From Pseudonocardiales bacterium (GTDB lineage: Bacteria > Actinomycetota > Actinomycetes > Mycobacteriales > Pseudonocardiaceae), in NCBI GenBank assembly GCA_019241525.1, contig JAFAWY010000087.1, positions 1 through 61,477 on the forward strand: a DNA stretch of 61,477 nucleotides, written 5' to 3'. The notes under the pieces are model-generated. The model was given only the letters and a program-made list of their open reading frames with translations, was not told where the DNA came from and ran no database searches. The position numbers and the translations under genes were made by a program. Below are positions 40,041 through 49,979 of this stretch, piece by piece (position 1 is the stretch's first letter; each line of letters begins with the position of its first letter).

Positions 40041-40457
40041 ATGAGTACCATGACTGACTCCGCCAGGGTGACCATCCGGCTCCCGTTGACCGCGCTGCTC
40101 GGCGTATTCGGGTTGGTGGTGTGCATGACCCCGGTGGCGTTTGGCGCACCGGGATTGCAGGTGCTGTACCTGGTGCCGTTGAGCCTCGGGTTCTGGGTGG
40201 TACGGAACCGGACGGTGGTCGGCCCAGACGCGGTGGTAGTGCACCGAGTATGGGGCTCGCAGCGGATGCCCTGGTCTGAGCTCTCCGGCCTCCGCGTAGA
40301 CGATCAGTCCCGGATATGGGCGGTGTTGCAAGGTGGCGATGAGGTCGGATTGCCAGCGGTGCGCGCTCGTCACCTTCCCGTTCTGGCGGCGGTTAGTGGC
40401 GGCCGGCTGCCGGCCACCTTCAGCGACGCCGGTGAGCAACCGACAACGCGAGGTTGA
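40041..40457 (+). CDS. Membrane protein with PH-like domain (Cfp6/Rv3004-like)
   Basis: 138 residues. Two N-terminal membrane helices (L-T-A-L-L-G-V-F-G-L-V-V-C and V-L-Y-L-V-P-L-S-L-G-F-W-V-V) are followed by a bacterial PH-like domain with V-H-R-V-W-G-S-Q-R-M-P-W-S-E-L-S-G-L. The W-S-E-L-S/A-G motif is common in such domains. It is divergent from the ilvB leader and occupies the position of M. tuberculosis cfp6 (Rv3004), followed as there by lppZ. ATG 40050 is an alternative start. Confidence 0.82.
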   Translation: MSTMTDSARVTIRLPLTALLGVFGLVVCMTPVAFGAPGLQVLYLVPLSLGFWVVRNRTVVGPDAVVVHRVWGSQRMPWSELSGLRVDDQSRIWAVLQGGDEVGLPAVRARHLPVLAAVSGGRLPATFSDAGEQPTTRG

Positions 40458-40551
40458 CCCCAAGCTTTTTCGGCTGTGCTCTACCAGGCAACTACGGCGG
40501 TTCGTCACCGCTCACCAGCGGCATACAGATGAGCATTTACCCTGGCCGATC

Positions 40552-41739
40552 GTGCGCACCTCTGTGCCGGGTCCAGCCCGCGCTCGCCGCAGCGCGATCG
40601 GCGTGTTGATCGCGTCGATGACGCTGCTGTGCGCATGCTCGGTGACGCCGACCTTCCCGGATCGGTCAGCTGGACCGTTCCACTCCAAACTGGAGACTGG
40701 CACGGAAGCTGGACCGCAGCCGCAGATCCCCGGGCCGTTGCGGACCGAGAGCCCTGGCGCACCCGGGCAAGGTGGACCGCCAGGACCCCCGCAAGGCTGC
40801 GCCGACCCCGACCCGGCCGTGATCGCAACATGCCTGGAGCCGATCTCGGCACTGGTGGTCTTGCCCGGCTCAGGGCCGGTGGGCCTGGCTGCGGAGCGCA
40901 CGACCGGCCGGATCCTGCAGGTGCAGCGGCAACGACCGAACCAGGAGGTCGCTGCGCTGGCGGTAGACCCCGCAGGTGACGGGGGCCTTACCGGGCTCGC
41001 GCTGTCGCCGAGCTATGCCGAGGACGAACTGATCTACGCCTATGTCACCACCCCGGTCGACAACCGGGTGATCCGGATAGCCCCCGGCGACATGCCCAAG
41101 CCTGTCTTGGTGGGTATCCCCCGGGGACCCACCGGCAATGCCGGCGCGCTGGCTGTTGATTCGCACGGCATGCTGCTGGTCGCCACCGGCGACGCGGGAA
41201 ACCCGGCATCGGCTGCAGACCCGCAGTCACTGGCCGGCAAGGTGTTGAGAATCGACGCCTTCGGCCACCGGGCGCCGGATAATCCCGGCGGCTCCATGGT
41301 GTTAGTCAGCGGCTTGCATTCCCCCGGTGGGATGTGCGTCGACCCGGCAAGCAGCGAGTTGTGGATTACGGACCGGGCGCCCGATCACGACCTGTTAGAT
41401 CGGGTTGCGCCCGGACAGCCGTTGGGTCGGGCCTCCTGGACTTGGCCCGCAGGCAGCGGTGCTGCTGGCTGCGTGGTCATGATGGGCCGCATCCAGGTCG
41501 CGTTCAGCAGTGGTGCACCGATGTTCGTGCTGGGGATCGGACCGGATGGCACCTTCGTCGGGCCACCCCTGCAGATACCGCTGGAACGCTACGGCCGGGT
41601 TTCGGCCGCGGCACTGAGCCCAGATGGGCGAGCCCTGTGGCTGGGCACGGTGAACAAAACCGGTGCCAAGCGCATCTCCAGCGACGACCGGGTCTTCATC
41701 CTTCCCGACCTCGTAGGTCCCGGAGCCGGCCACGACTAG
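40552..41739 (+). CDS. lppZ: Lipoprotein with sorbosone-dehydrogenase-like beta-propeller
   Basis: 395 residues from GTG 40552. A basic N-region and hydrophobic helix end in the lipobox L-C-A-C, so the mature chain is a lipoprotein from Cys29. A Pro/Gly-rich linker precedes the six-bladed propeller of the glucose/sorbosone dehydrogenase family: G-L-T-G-L-A-L-S-P-S-Y, G-N-A-G-A-L-A-V-D-S-H-G, L-A-G-K-V-L-R-I-D and V-S-G-L-H-S-P-G-G-M. Orthologue of Rv3006. The substrate is unknown. It is followed directly by a 22-nt tandem repeat array. Confidence 0.9.
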   Translation: MRTSVPGPARARRSAIGVLIASMTLLCACSVTPTFPDRSAGPFHSKLETGTEAGPQPQIPGPLRTESPGAPGQGGPPGPPQGCADPDPAVIATCLEPISALVVLPGSGPVGLAAERTTGRILQVQRQRPNQEVAALAVDPAGDGGLTGLALSPSYAEDELIYAYVTTPVDNRVIRIAPGDMPKPVLVGIPRGPTGNAGALAVDSHGMLLVATGDAGNPASAADPQSLAGKVLRIDAFGHRAPDNPGGSMVLVSGLHSPGGMCVDPASSELWITDRAPDHDLLDRVAPGQPLGRASWTWPAGSGAAGCVVMMGRIQVAFSSGAPMFVLGIGPDGTFVGPPLQIPLERYGRVSAAALSPDGRALWLGTVNKTGAKRISSDDRVFILPDLVGPGAGHD

Positions 41740-41746
41740 CCGCCGC

Positions 41747-41833
41747 GTGTCGCGCCCTCGTGCCCGGCGTGTCGTGCCCTCGTGCCCTGCACGTCGTGCT
41801 CGCACGCCGGGCGTGTCGCAGCCCTATGCCCGG
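41747..41833. repeat. 22-nt tandem repeat array (four units) after lppZ
   Basis: Units at 41747-41768, 41769-41790, 41791-41812 and 41813-41833; units 1 and 2 differ at two positions, unit 3 is more diverged. Consensus GTGTCGTGCCCTCGTGCCCGGC. It starts 8 bp after the lppZ stop, in the convergent gap with gatB. Confidence 0.85.
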
Positions 41834-41931
41834 TTCAACCTCTGTGCGGCTGGTGGCGGCACTGTGCCGCTCCCCGGCGAAGACGTGTCGCCACCCGCGA
41901 TGGGCTCGTCGACCCGAGCCGCAAGCGGTGA

Positions 41932-43443
41932 TCACCGAGCGCAGTGCGCCAACACCAGCTCGCGTACCCGTTGCGCGTTGGCCTTGCCACCGGTGGCTTT
42001 CATCACGGCGCCAACGATTGCACCCGCGGCGGCAACCTTGCCGCCGCGGATCTTGGCTGCGATGTCAGGCTGGGCGGCGAGGGCCTGCTCGACAGCGGCG
42101 GTCAGGGCGGAGTCATCGGACACCACGGCCAGACCGCGGGTGACGATGATGTCGTCGGGTTCCCCCTCACCAGCCAGTATCCCGTCGACGACCTGGCGGG
42201 CCAGGTTGTTGGTCAGCGTGCCTGCCCTGACCAGCGAGATCACCCGGGCTACCTGCTGCGGGGTGATGCCCAACTCGGCGAGTTCCATGCCGCGGGAGTT
42301 GGCCTGCTGGGTGAGGTAGGCGACCCACCACGACCTGGCCTCAGCGGGAGCCGCACCCGCGTCGACTGTAGCCGCAATCAGATCCAGCGCGCCGGCATTG
42401 ACCAGATCGCGCAACTCCAGGTCGGACAGATCCCACTCGGCCTGCACCCTGGCCTGGCGCTGCCAGGGCAGTTCGGGAAGCGTCGCACGCAGCTTTTCCA
42501 CCCACTCGTCGCTGGGGGTGATAGGCACCAGGTCGGGCTCCGGGAAATACCGGTAGTCCTCTGAGGTCTCCTTGCGCCGGCCCGCTGAGGTGGTGCCGCT
42601 GGCTTCATCGAAGTGCCGTGTCTCTTGCACGATCTCGCCGCCGGAGGCCAGCACCGCGGCTTGTCGGCACATCTCGTAACGCACCGCACGTTCCACCGAG
42701 CGCAGCGAGTTGACATTCTTCGTCTCGGTCCGGGTGCCGAAGACCGACGACCCCCGAGGCATCAGCGAGACGTTGGCGTCACAGCGCAGCGACCCCTGAT
42801 CCATCCGCACGTCGGACACACCCAACGCGCGCAGCAGGTCCCGCAACGCGGTGACGTAGGCCCGGGCGACCTCAGGAGCGCGGGCACCGGCACCGACGAT
42901 CGGCTTGGTGACGATCTCAATGAGGGGGACGCCGGCCCGGTTGTAGTCGAGTAGGGAATAGCTGGCACCGTGGATCCGGCCGGTCGCGCCCCCCACATGC
43001 AGCGACTTGCCGGTGTCTTCTTCCATGTGCGCGCGCTCGATGCCGACACTGAGCGTCGAGCCATCAGCCAGCTGCAACTCTAGCGAGCCGTGTAGCGCTA
43101 TTGGCTCGTCGTATTGCGAGATCTGAAAATTCTTCGGCATGTCCGGGTAGAAGTAGTTCTTGCGCGCGAAGCGGCACCACGGCGCGATCGAGCAATCCAA
43201 CGCCAGACCGATCCTGATCACCGACTCCACCGCGGCCCGGTTGAGCACCGGGAGCGATCCCGGCAAACCCAAGCAGGTAGGGCACACGTGGGTGTTGGGC
43301 GGCGCGCCGAACACATTGGGGCAGCTGCAGAACATCTTTGTCGCCGTGGACAGCTCGACGTGCACCTCAAGCCCGAGCACCGGGTCGAAGCGCGCCACCA
43401 CCTCGTCGTAATCCATCAACCCAGTTGTCATCCCAGCAGTCAT
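41932..43443 (-). CDS. gatB: Asp-tRNA(Asn)/Glu-tRNA(Gln) amidotransferase subunit B
   Basis: 503 residues. It phosphorylates the misacylated tRNA and binds it. Diagnostic are [31 protein letters not shown] and [14 protein letters not shown], then the C-terminal YqeY-like tail. It overlaps the gatA stop by 4 nt. It is last in the minus-strand gatC-gatA-gatB operon. A CCGCAAGCGG mini-hairpin lies just after its stop. Confidence 0.97.
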   Translation of the reverse strand: MTAGMTTGLMDYDEVVARFDPVLGLEVHVELSTATKMFCSCPNVFGAPPNTHVCPTCLGLPGSLPVLNRAAVESVIRIGLALDCSIAPWCRFARKNYFYPDMPKNFQISQYDEPIALHGSLELQLADGSTLSVGIERAHMEEDTGKSLHVGGATGRIHGASYSLLDYNRAGVPLIEIVTKPIVGAGARAPEVARAYVTALRDLLRALGVSDVRMDQGSLRCDANVSLMPRGSSVFGTRTETKNVNSLRSVERAVRYEMCRQAAVLASGGEIVQETRHFDEASGTTSAGRRKETSEDYRYFPEPDLVPITPSDEWVEKLRATLPELPWQRQARVQAEWDLSDLELRDLVNAGALDLIAATVDAGAAPAEARSWWVAYLTQQANSRGMELAELGITPQQVARVISLVRAGTLTNNLARQVVDGILAGEGEPDDIIVTRGLAVVSDDSALTAAVEQALAAQPDIAAKIRGGKVAAAGAIVGAVMKATGGKANAQRVRELVLAHCAR

Positions 43444-45026
43444 CGACCGACAACCCCCGCAATCCTCGGACCTGACAAGCGGTCCTCGGTATCAATACTC
43501 GGACCCGACAAGCGGTCCTCGGTCAAATCAGGCACCCGGGACCACAGCGGGTCACCGTCGGTGGCGTCACGAGCCGCCTCGTAGGCCGCGGCTACCCGGT
43601 AGGCGCGGTCATCGGCCAGCACAGGCGCCATTACCTGCAGGCCCACGGGTAAACCGTCATCATCGGCCAGCCCAGCGGGAACGGACAGCGCGGCGTTGCC
43701 GGCCAGGTTTGACGGGATGGTGCACAGGTCTGACAGGTACATCGACAATGGGTCGTCCACCCGTTCGCCGAGCCGGAACGCGGTGGTCGGGGTGGTTGGC
43801 GAGACCAGCACGTCTACTTTCTCGAATGCCGCGGCGAAGTCGCGGATGATCAGAGTGCGGACCTTTTGCGCCTGGCCGTAGTAGGCGTCGTAGTACCCCG
43901 CGGACAGCGCGTAGGTACCCAACATGATGCGGCGCTTCACCTCGGCGCCGAAGCCGGCCTCCCGGGTCAGCGACATGACTTCCTCGGCAGTTCGGGTGCC
44001 GTCGTCGCCACAGCGCAAGCCGTAGCGCATGCCGTCGAAGCGAGCCAGATTCGAGGAACATTCGCTGGGCGCGATGAGGTAGTAGGCAGGTAGCGCATAG
44101 TCAAAAGCCGGGCAGGACACCTCGACGATCACTGCGCCCAGGTCGCGCAGCCGGCTCACCGCGGTCTCGAAAGCGTGCAGTACTCCCGGCTGATAACCCT
44201 CGCCACGGAACTGGCTGACCACGCCGATCCGGACACCGGTCAACTCGCCGGTGGCGCCGGCGCGGGCCGCGGCCACTACCGGCGGCACCGGGGCGTCGAT
44301 AGAGGTGGAATCCAGCGGGTCGTGCCCGCCGATCACCTCGTGCAGCAACGCGGCGTCGAGCACTGTGCGGGCTACCGGACCGCCCTGGTCCAGGCTGGAG
44401 GAAAACGCCACCAGGCCGTACCGGGAGACGCCGCCGTACGTCGGTTTGACCCCCACGGTGCCCGTCACAGCGCTGGGCTGGCGGATCGATCCACCGGTAT
44501 CGGTCCCGATCGCGAGTGGTGCCTCGAACGCGGCCACCGCCGTCGCCGAGCCGCCACCGGACCCACCCGGTACCCGGTCGAGGTCCCACGGGTTGCGGGT
44601 GGGCCCGTAAGCCGAGTTCTCCGTGGAGGAGCCCATGGCGAACTCGTCCATGTTGGTCTTACCGAGGAGGACCACCCCCGCTTCCCGGAGCTTGCGGGTG
44701 ACCGTGGAGTCATACGGTGGGCGCCAGCCCTCCAGAATCCGCGAGCCGCACGTCGTGGGCATGTCTGCGGTAGTGAACACATCCTTGAGCGCCAGCGGCA
44801 CGCCGGCCAGCGGGGAGGTCGCAGCGTCCCCGCGCTGGAGGCCCTCATCCACGGCGGCGGCGGCGGCCAGCGCACCGTCACCGTCCAGGTGCAGGAATGC
44901 GCGCACCACGGGATCCACGGAACCGATCCGGTCCAGGTGCGCCTGGGTCACCTCGACCGCCGAGGTCTCCCGGCGGGAAATCCGATCGGCCAGTTCGGCA
45001 GCCGAAAGCCGAGTCAACTCGCTCAT
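43440..45026 (-). CDS. gatA: Asp-tRNA(Asn)/Glu-tRNA(Gln) amidotransferase subunit A
   Basis: 528 residues; the glutaminase subunit. Ser-cisSer-Lys triad: Lys in P-L-A-L-K-D-V, cis-Ser in V-P-G-G-S-G-G-G-S, Ser nucleophile in D-T-G-G-S-I-R-Q-P. The body ends about 30 residues before the stop; the tail carries [11 protein letters not shown] / T-E-D-R-L-S-G-P-R, encoded by a 33-nt tandem repeat and absent from typical GatA. Coupled to gatC and gatB by 4-nt overlaps. Confidence 0.97.
   Translation of the reverse strand: MSELTRLSAAELADRISRRETSAVEVTQAHLDRIGSVDPVVRAFLHLDGDGALAAAAAVDEGLQRGDAATSPLAGVPLALKDVFTTADMPTTCGSRILEGWRPPYDSTVTRKLREAGVVLLGKTNMDEFAMGSSTENSAYGPTRNPWDLDRVPGGSGGGSATAVAAFEAPLAIGTDTGGSIRQPSAVTGTVGVKPTYGGVSRYGLVAFSSSLDQGGPVARTVLDAALLHEVIGGHDPLDSTSIDAPVPPVVAAARAGATGELTGVRIGVVSQFRGEGYQPGVLHAFETAVSRLRDLGAVIVEVSCPAFDYALPAYYLIAPSECSSNLARFDGMRYGLRCGDDGTRTAEEVMSLTREAGFGAEVKRRIMLGTYALSAGYYDAYYGQAQKVRTLIIRDFAAAFEKVDVLVSPTTPTTAFRLGERVDDPLSMYLSDLCTIPSNLAGNAALSVPAGLADDDGLPVGLQVMAPVLADDRAYRVAAAYEAARDATDGDPLWSRVPDLTEDRLSGPSIDTEDRLSGPRIAGVVGR
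43465..43523 (-). repeat. 33-nt tandem repeat in gatA 3' end
   Basis: Unit 1 at 43465-43497, unit 2 at 43498-43523 (the conserved 26 nt), with one difference. Core in plus orientation: CTCGGACCCGACAAGCGGTC. The mrpB repeat at 28019 has the same core apart from a few substitutions and one compensated indel. Confidence 0.85.
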
Positions 45027-45319
45027 GACTCATCCAGGATGCGCGGCACCTGGAATCGACCGTCCTCGGTGGCGTAGGCACCAGAGAGTGCCTGCTGCTG
45101 GGTTAAGCAAGGGCCAGGCACGTCGTCGCGGAACACATCTTCCAGCCCGATCGCGTGCGAGGTGGGAGGGATGTCCTCGGTCGCCACCTCGCGAACCCGG
45201 GCGACCGAATTCAAGATCACGTCAAGCTGGCCGGCGAACAGGTCGAGCTCCTCCTCGGTGACGGCGAGCCGGACGAGCCGGGCGAGATGCGCAACCTCGC
45301 CACGGGAGATGGTGGGCAC
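45023..45319 (-). CDS. gatC: Asp-tRNA(Asn)/Glu-tRNA(Gln) amidotransferase subunit C
   Basis: 98 residues. GTG 45319 with AGGAG 5 nt upstream begins [15 protein letters not shown], the usual GatC N-terminus; the longer frame to 45841 is antisense to the ACT gene. The C-terminal R-D-D-V-P-G-P and F-Q-V-P-R-I-L typify the subunit, which clamps GatA to GatB. First gene of the operon; divergent from the ACT protein gene with a 213-bp gap. Confidence 0.96.
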   Translation of the reverse strand: MPTISRGEVAHLARLVRLAVTEEELDLFAGQLDVILNSVARVREVATEDIPPTSHAIGLEDVFRDDVPGPCLTQQQALSGAYATEDGRFQVPRILDES

Positions 45320-45532
45320 GCGAACTCCTGAATGCTTGTGGGATTGCTGACCCGGCGAGTCTAGCCTCGGATCTTTTTGCAGTTGGGTACCCGGTTGCGT
45401 GCTAGGGGACGCCACGTGCAGCTCGCTCTGCCACAATCGCGGCCGGCGAGCGCTCGGACTATCGAAGTCGGCGTCTCTTAATGGAGGATTCTTCATGGAG
45501 TTGACTCGGCGCGCGAACAGGCACGGCGGCGG

Positions 45533-46186
45533 ATGTCCTTTCTGATCCGAGTTCAGCTGCCCGATCGCCCTGGCGCGCTCGGTGCGGTGGCAACCGCGCT
45601 GGGCAAAGTAGGAGTCGACATCCTCAGCTTGGACGTTGTCGAGCGTAGATCGGGCGTCGCCATCGATGACCTCGTGGTGGAGCTGCCCACCGGCCAGCTG
45701 CCGGATGTGTTGATCACTGCTGCGGAGTCGGTGCCGGATGTTGAGGTCGATGCCGTCCGCCCGTGGGCAGGAGTTCTGGACACTCACCGCGAGCTGGAGC
45801 TGGTGGAGCAGATCGCCGCCGACTCTGAACACGGACTGCAAACCTTCACCGACGGGGTTCCTAAGATCATTCGTGCGGGTTGGGCGGTGGTATTCACTGC
45901 CAGCGAGGGCGAGCCCCGCCGGCTCACCGCCTCGTTCGCGGCACCTGAGACGGTCGCCGGGGAGCTGCCGTGGTGGCCTTTGCGCCGGGCCACGATCTTG
46001 GACGGTGAGGAGTCCTGGGTCCCGCTGCCCTGGCGGGAACTGGGCACAGAACTAGCGGCCACCCCGGTCGGCGGCCCCGATCGGGTGCTGCTGATCGGCC
46101 GCCCGGGCGGCCCGATGTTCCGGGCCGCTGAAGTGGCCCGTCTAGAGCACCTGGCCGGCATCGTCGCAGTCGTACTGCGTAAGTGA
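45533..46186 (+). CDS. ACT-domain protein (Rv3013-like)
   Basis: 217 residues. An N-terminal ACT domain (V-Q-L-P-D-R-P-G-A-L-G-A-V-A-T-A-L-G, V-D-I-L-S-L-D-V-V-E-R) is followed by a C-terminal half with P-W-W-P-L-R-R-A and a GNAT/GAF-like end L-E-H-L-A-G-I-V-A-V-V-L. Orthologous in place and domain layout to Rv3013, always divergent from gatC in relatives. It probably senses an amino acid; the ligand is unknown. The ribosome site before ATG 45533 is weak. Confidence 0.85.
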   Translation: MSFLIRVQLPDRPGALGAVATALGKVGVDILSLDVVERRSGVAIDDLVVELPTGQLPDVLITAAESVPDVEVDAVRPWAGVLDTHRELELVEQIAADSEHGLQTFTDGVPKIIRAGWAVVFTASEGEPRRLTASFAAPETVAGELPWWPLRRATILDGEESWVPLPWRELGTELAATPVGGPDRVLLIGRPGGPMFRAAEVARLEHLAGIVAVVLRK

Positions 46187-46242
46187 TTCCCGAGCGCCAA
46201 CCTCGCGAATGCGGATCACGTGGGGTCGGACATGTCGTGGAC

Positions 46243-46289
46243 TCGACAAAACCGACGTTTTTGGCCCGCGCGAATGTGGGTTTCATCGA
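46243..46289. repeat. Imperfect 47-bp dyad between convergent genes
   Basis: TCGACAAAACCGAC at 46243-46256 mirrors GTGGGTTTCATCGA at 46276-46289 (11 of 14 positions). It lies between the convergent ACT and substrate-binding protein genes and may act as a terminator or be a dispersed repeat. Confidence 0.45.
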
Positions 46290-46363
46290 GCTCACAGCAC
46301 ACCCCGCAGATGGGAGTGGCAGCATCAAACATGCTGCCCAGTACTGCCGCCCGTCGGCAGGTA

Positions 46364-48160
46364 TTAGCTCACATTCCATTCATTGGCATTCCACGTGACG
46401 CCGTCGGGAGCTTGACGGTAGACGGTGTCAATGTTGTTCGCATAAGCCCACATGATGGGGACCTGAAAAAGTGGAAGCGACACTAGATCGTCGGCGAGGA
46501 GCCGATCGGCCTGGGCCAAGGCATCAAGCTGAGTGGGTTCGGCGTACTCCGTCTCTGCGATACCGAGCGCAGTGTCGACGGCCGGGTTGCTGTAATGCTG
46601 GTAATTGAGCGTGCCTTTGGAGTCGTAGTGGTCAGCCGCGGACCATGCCCGGGGTATGCGTGAACTCGCCGTCAAGACCACATCGAACCGGCCCTGGGAT
46701 ACGGCCTCGTCCAGGTCGTTGGGGTTAGCGGTGTTGGCGATCTCCATTCCGGCTTGCCGGCATTGTTCCCTGATCAGGTCGACTTCTTGGGAATGCGCCG
46801 ACGAACCGTCATGGCTGATCGCAAAGGAAAGTCGCTGTCCGGCCCGGGAATAGACACCATCAGAACCCAGCACCCACCCCCCGCGCTCTAGCGTCACTTG
46901 TGCTTTTCGCGGGTCGGCAACCATCTTGCCCGAGTACAGATCCTCGTACTTCGCATCCCCGGGAAGGAATACCAGGCTACCCAATGGCTGAGCCTCCGGG
47001 CGCACACCACGAACCAGTTCATCGACTAGCTTGTTGCGATCGATGCACTGGGCAAAGGCTGCGCGGACCACGGGATCTTTGAACAAGGGGCCGGCCAGAT
47101 TGAGATCAAGGTGTTCGACGGTGGGGCCGTCGCTTGTTTCGAATGTCACACCGCGCGCCGACAGTTCCCGCAATCGATCGGCCAGCAGCGGATCAGCCGG
47201 GAGTTGCACAACACCGAACTGCCGGTTCGTCAGTCCTGCGGCCGCGGCAGCACCATCCGTCACGACGGTGAACACGAGCATCGCTGGGCCTCCCGGATTG
47301 CCCACCCAGGCGCTGTTGCGGATCAGCACTGTCCGAGTGCTCGACGTTGAGCTGTCGAATTGATAGGGGCCCGACGCTGGCATCGTCTTCAGGTCGAAGT
47401 CGTTCCATTTGCCGTTCCAGAAGTCACCGGCCTTTTTGAGTTCTTCGGGCGGCGACGTCGGCCGCAGTGCCGTGACGTTGGAGATTCCGGTTTCCTGTTC
47501 GAGAATATGGGCGGGCAGGATGGCGTGCTGGAGGTAATTGCGGCGCCAATCGGCGTAAGGAGAACGGTAGGTCTCGACGAACGTGTTGTTGTCCCGACAC
47601 TCCGCGGTGACGCGATCCAATCCGCGGGTACTCGCCGGCTTGAAGTACGGGGTGGATCCACTACCCGCCAACCAGGCCAGGTAGAAGTCGCGGCAATCCC
47701 AGGGCTGCCCGTCCGACCATCGGACATTGGGCTTTATTTTGTAGGTGACAACCTGTGGATCTTTCGACGTCAGCTCGGCGGAGAGCAGCACGTCGGAGTT
47801 CAGTAACAGTTTTCCGTTCCCGTCGAGGATGAACGGGTCGGCCAGCACTTGATTGAGGACCAGATCATTGTCTGGATTGTGCTTGGCTTGCGCCGTCGCG
47901 TTGTTGTACGCAGAAAACGGCGCGCCGTGGGCGATGACGACAGCGTGCCCCGGCGGCACCTTCGGGGCCCGATATGTCCCGTCTCCGCTGTCACCACGTG
48001 CTTGGGTACTCGCGGCACCGCCGCCATCCGGACGGTCGGTTTCCCGGGCCGACGAACAACTGGTCGTGGCAAGGAGCAGGCAGATGATCCCCGCCAGAAG
48101 CCGGATCAGCAGCCGGATGCACCTTGACGTGCGCAATAACGGGATCCCTTCTGGAGTCAC
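46364..48160 (-). CDS. Peptide-type ABC substrate-binding lipoprotein
   Basis: 598 residues from GTG 48160, which overlaps the preceding gene's stop (GTGA). A basic start, hydrophobic helix and T-T-S-C give a probable lipoprotein. Solute-binding family 5 (OppA/DppA) features: Y-K-I-K-P-N-V-R-W-S-D-G-Q-P-W-D-C-R-D-F, F-V-E-T-Y-R-S-P-Y-A-D-W, and R-A-A-F-A-Q-C-I-D-R-N-K-L-V. No permease or ATPase genes adjoin. It looks like a duplicated partner of the LpqW-like gene just upstream. Confidence 0.87.
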   Translation of the reverse strand: MTPEGIPLLRTSRCIRLLIRLLAGIICLLLATTSCSSARETDRPDGGGAASTQARGDSGDGTYRAPKVPPGHAVVIAHGAPFSAYNNATAQAKHNPDNDLVLNQVLADPFILDGNGKLLLNSDVLLSAELTSKDPQVVTYKIKPNVRWSDGQPWDCRDFYLAWLAGSGSTPYFKPASTRGLDRVTAECRDNNTFVETYRSPYADWRRNYLQHAILPAHILEQETGISNVTALRPTSPPEELKKAGDFWNGKWNDFDLKTMPASGPYQFDSSTSSTRTVLIRNSAWVGNPGGPAMLVFTVVTDGAAAAAGLTNRQFGVVQLPADPLLADRLRELSARGVTFETSDGPTVEHLDLNLAGPLFKDPVVRAAFAQCIDRNKLVDELVRGVRPEAQPLGSLVFLPGDAKYEDLYSGKMVADPRKAQVTLERGGWVLGSDGVYSRAGQRLSFAISHDGSSAHSQEVDLIREQCRQAGMEIANTANPNDLDEAVSQGRFDVVLTASSRIPRAWSAADHYDSKGTLNYQHYSNPAVDTALGIAETEYAEPTQLDALAQADRLLADDLVSLPLFQVPIMWAYANNIDTVYRQAPDGVTWNANEWNVS

Positions 48161-49905
48161 GGGCGCAACTGCCAGCGGGCAGCGCCGTCGAGCGGACCTT
48201 CCAACGGCGTGCCAGGGACCACGTCGGGCAGCTGGCTCGTGCTGATAAACAACGACACCGGCTGGTATAGCGGGATCGTCACGGCGTGCTGCCACAGTGC
48301 AGCATCCAGCGCAGCGGGCACCGTGCCCGCCGGATCCTCCTCGGTCAGCGCCCGCTCGATCATTGGTTGCAGGGTCAGGTCGCAGAACTGGGCGGGATTG
48401 GGCGGGGCAGGAGCCAGCCTGGCCGGGACGACCAGCGGGCAGCCGTACCAGGACTCCAGCTGGGTGGCGGGGTGGCCGGCGGCCGGCTGAGGCACCACCG
48501 CGATATCGACGTCCGGCGTAGTGGCCGACGTGGGCAGCTCGGCGGTGCCGCCACGAGGCGCCCCGGGGGCGATCGGACCGAGCAAGGTGCCGAAAAGCTC
48601 GTCAGCATCTACTTCGCGCAGTGCGGCATCGATCCCAGCGGTCCGCAACTGGTCCACCACTCGAGCGGCGAGGGTACCGTAGGGCTCTCGATTTGCCGGC
48701 GCAGCCACCACCAGCCGCAGCGGCTGCCCGGCACGCTCCCAGCCGGTTGGGCCACGGGTGTACCCGGCGTCGGTGAGCAGCCGGCGAGCGAGATCTGGAT
48801 CCGGCGCTACCGGTACTCCCGCGGTCGGTGCGGTGGGGCGGTAATCCGGCGCAGACGGGGCGAGGATTTCCGAATCGGCGCGCAGCGCTGCGGAGGGCCC
48901 GCTGCCGACCCCGGTGGCGATCAACGAAGCTCGGTCCAGCAATGCGGCTACCGCGGTGCGCGTCCGCTCATCGCTCAATACCCGGCTGGCCGGTCGCAGC
49001 AGCAGCGATACCAGCACCGGCTGGGGTACGACGGTCGGGCTCACACCCAGCTGGGCTTCCCGCAGGAGCAACTCGGTGATGGCATTGGGACGCCCGAACA
49101 GGGCGCTTTGCATGCCCCCGGTACGCAGTGCATCGATCACCGCTGCCTCGCTGCCTTGCCGCAACCGGATCCGCCCTATTTGCGTCGGGGTGTCCCAGTA
49201 CCGGTCATTGCGTTCCAGCACGATCTCGCCGCGCGACCGGTCTACCGAGGTCATTGCGAACGGTCCACCGGAGACCGGCACCCCGGCATCGAGCGCCTTA
49301 CTCCAGCCTCCGGGTGCATCCTTAAGCAGGTGAGCGGGTAGCAGGTAGCGAAACAGGGTGCGCCACCCTGCGTAGGGCCGGGTGAAGACCACTTCGGCGG
49401 TCTTGCCACCGTCCCGGGAGATCACCTGGTCGATCAGCTGGTAGCCGGCCGAATCCACGACCCCGGGCTGGCTGCGCATCTGCGCAGCGAGATACCCGAA
49501 GTCCTCTGCGGCGATGGGGGTGATATCCGACCACTGCGCGTTGCGCCGGATCCGGTAAGTGACGGTGAACGGCGCCGTGTTGGTCACCTCGGCGGAGGTC
49601 AGCAACGTGCGGTCAAGGACCCACTGACCGTCCGATTCCTGGTGAAAAGCTGACGGCAGCAGCAGCCCTGCCAGCGCCGCCGAAAGCGGGGCCAGATCGG
49701 CGAGGGTGTGCGGGTTGAAACCACCGATCAACCCATCCACGCCGAGTACTACTTCCCGTACCAGCGGCGGCGAAATCGGCAGGCTGGTGGCCGGGCGCCG
49801 GATCGCGTTCAGCGGCGGCTGGGGGGCGCACGCGACGATCGCAGCGACTGTGGCGCTGGAGACCAGCGCGGTCACCACCCTGCGCGCGCCGCTGGGCATC
49901 CTCAC
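48157..49905 (-). CDS. lpqW: LpqW-like substrate-binding-fold lipoprotein
   Basis: 582 residues, lipobox I-V-A-C after a hydrophobic signal. It closely follows mycobacterial LpqW: G-F-N-P-H-T-L-A-D-L-A-P-L, L-L-L-P-S-A-F, T-N-T-A-P-F-T-V-T-Y-R-I-R and Q-P-G-V-V-D-S-A-G-Y. LpqW in mycobacteria controls flux of polar PIMs and lipoarabinomannan at the mannosyltransferase PimE rather than importing peptides. As in M. tuberculosis (Rv1166) it adjoins typA. ATG/GTG near 49905; the downstream lipoprotein gene is coupled by GTGA. Confidence 0.85.
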   Translation of the reverse strand: MRMPSGARRVVTALVSSATVAAIVACAPQPPLNAIRRPATSLPISPPLVREVVLGVDGLIGGFNPHTLADLAPLSAALAGLLLPSAFHQESDGQWVLDRTLLTSAEVTNTAPFTVTYRIRRNAQWSDITPIAAEDFGYLAAQMRSQPGVVDSAGYQLIDQVISRDGGKTAEVVFTRPYAGWRTLFRYLLPAHLLKDAPGGWSKALDAGVPVSGGPFAMTSVDRSRGEIVLERNDRYWDTPTQIGRIRLRQGSEAAVIDALRTGGMQSALFGRPNAITELLLREAQLGVSPTVVPQPVLVSLLLRPASRVLSDERTRTAVAALLDRASLIATGVGSGPSAALRADSEILAPSAPDYRPTAPTAGVPVAPDPDLARRLLTDAGYTRGPTGWERAGQPLRLVVAAPANREPYGTLAARVVDQLRTAGIDAALREVDADELFGTLLGPIAPGAPRGGTAELPTSATTPDVDIAVVPQPAAGHPATQLESWYGCPLVVPARLAPAPPNPAQFCDLTLQPMIERALTEEDPAGTVPAALDAALWQHAVTIPLYQPVSLFISTSQLPDVVPGTPLEGPLDGAARWQLRP

Positions 49906-49979
49906 GAGGCGACATGCTGCCGCAGGGCGATCTCGCCGGCGATGACCGGGGTGTGGGGCAGGCTTGGGCCAGGCCGGTG

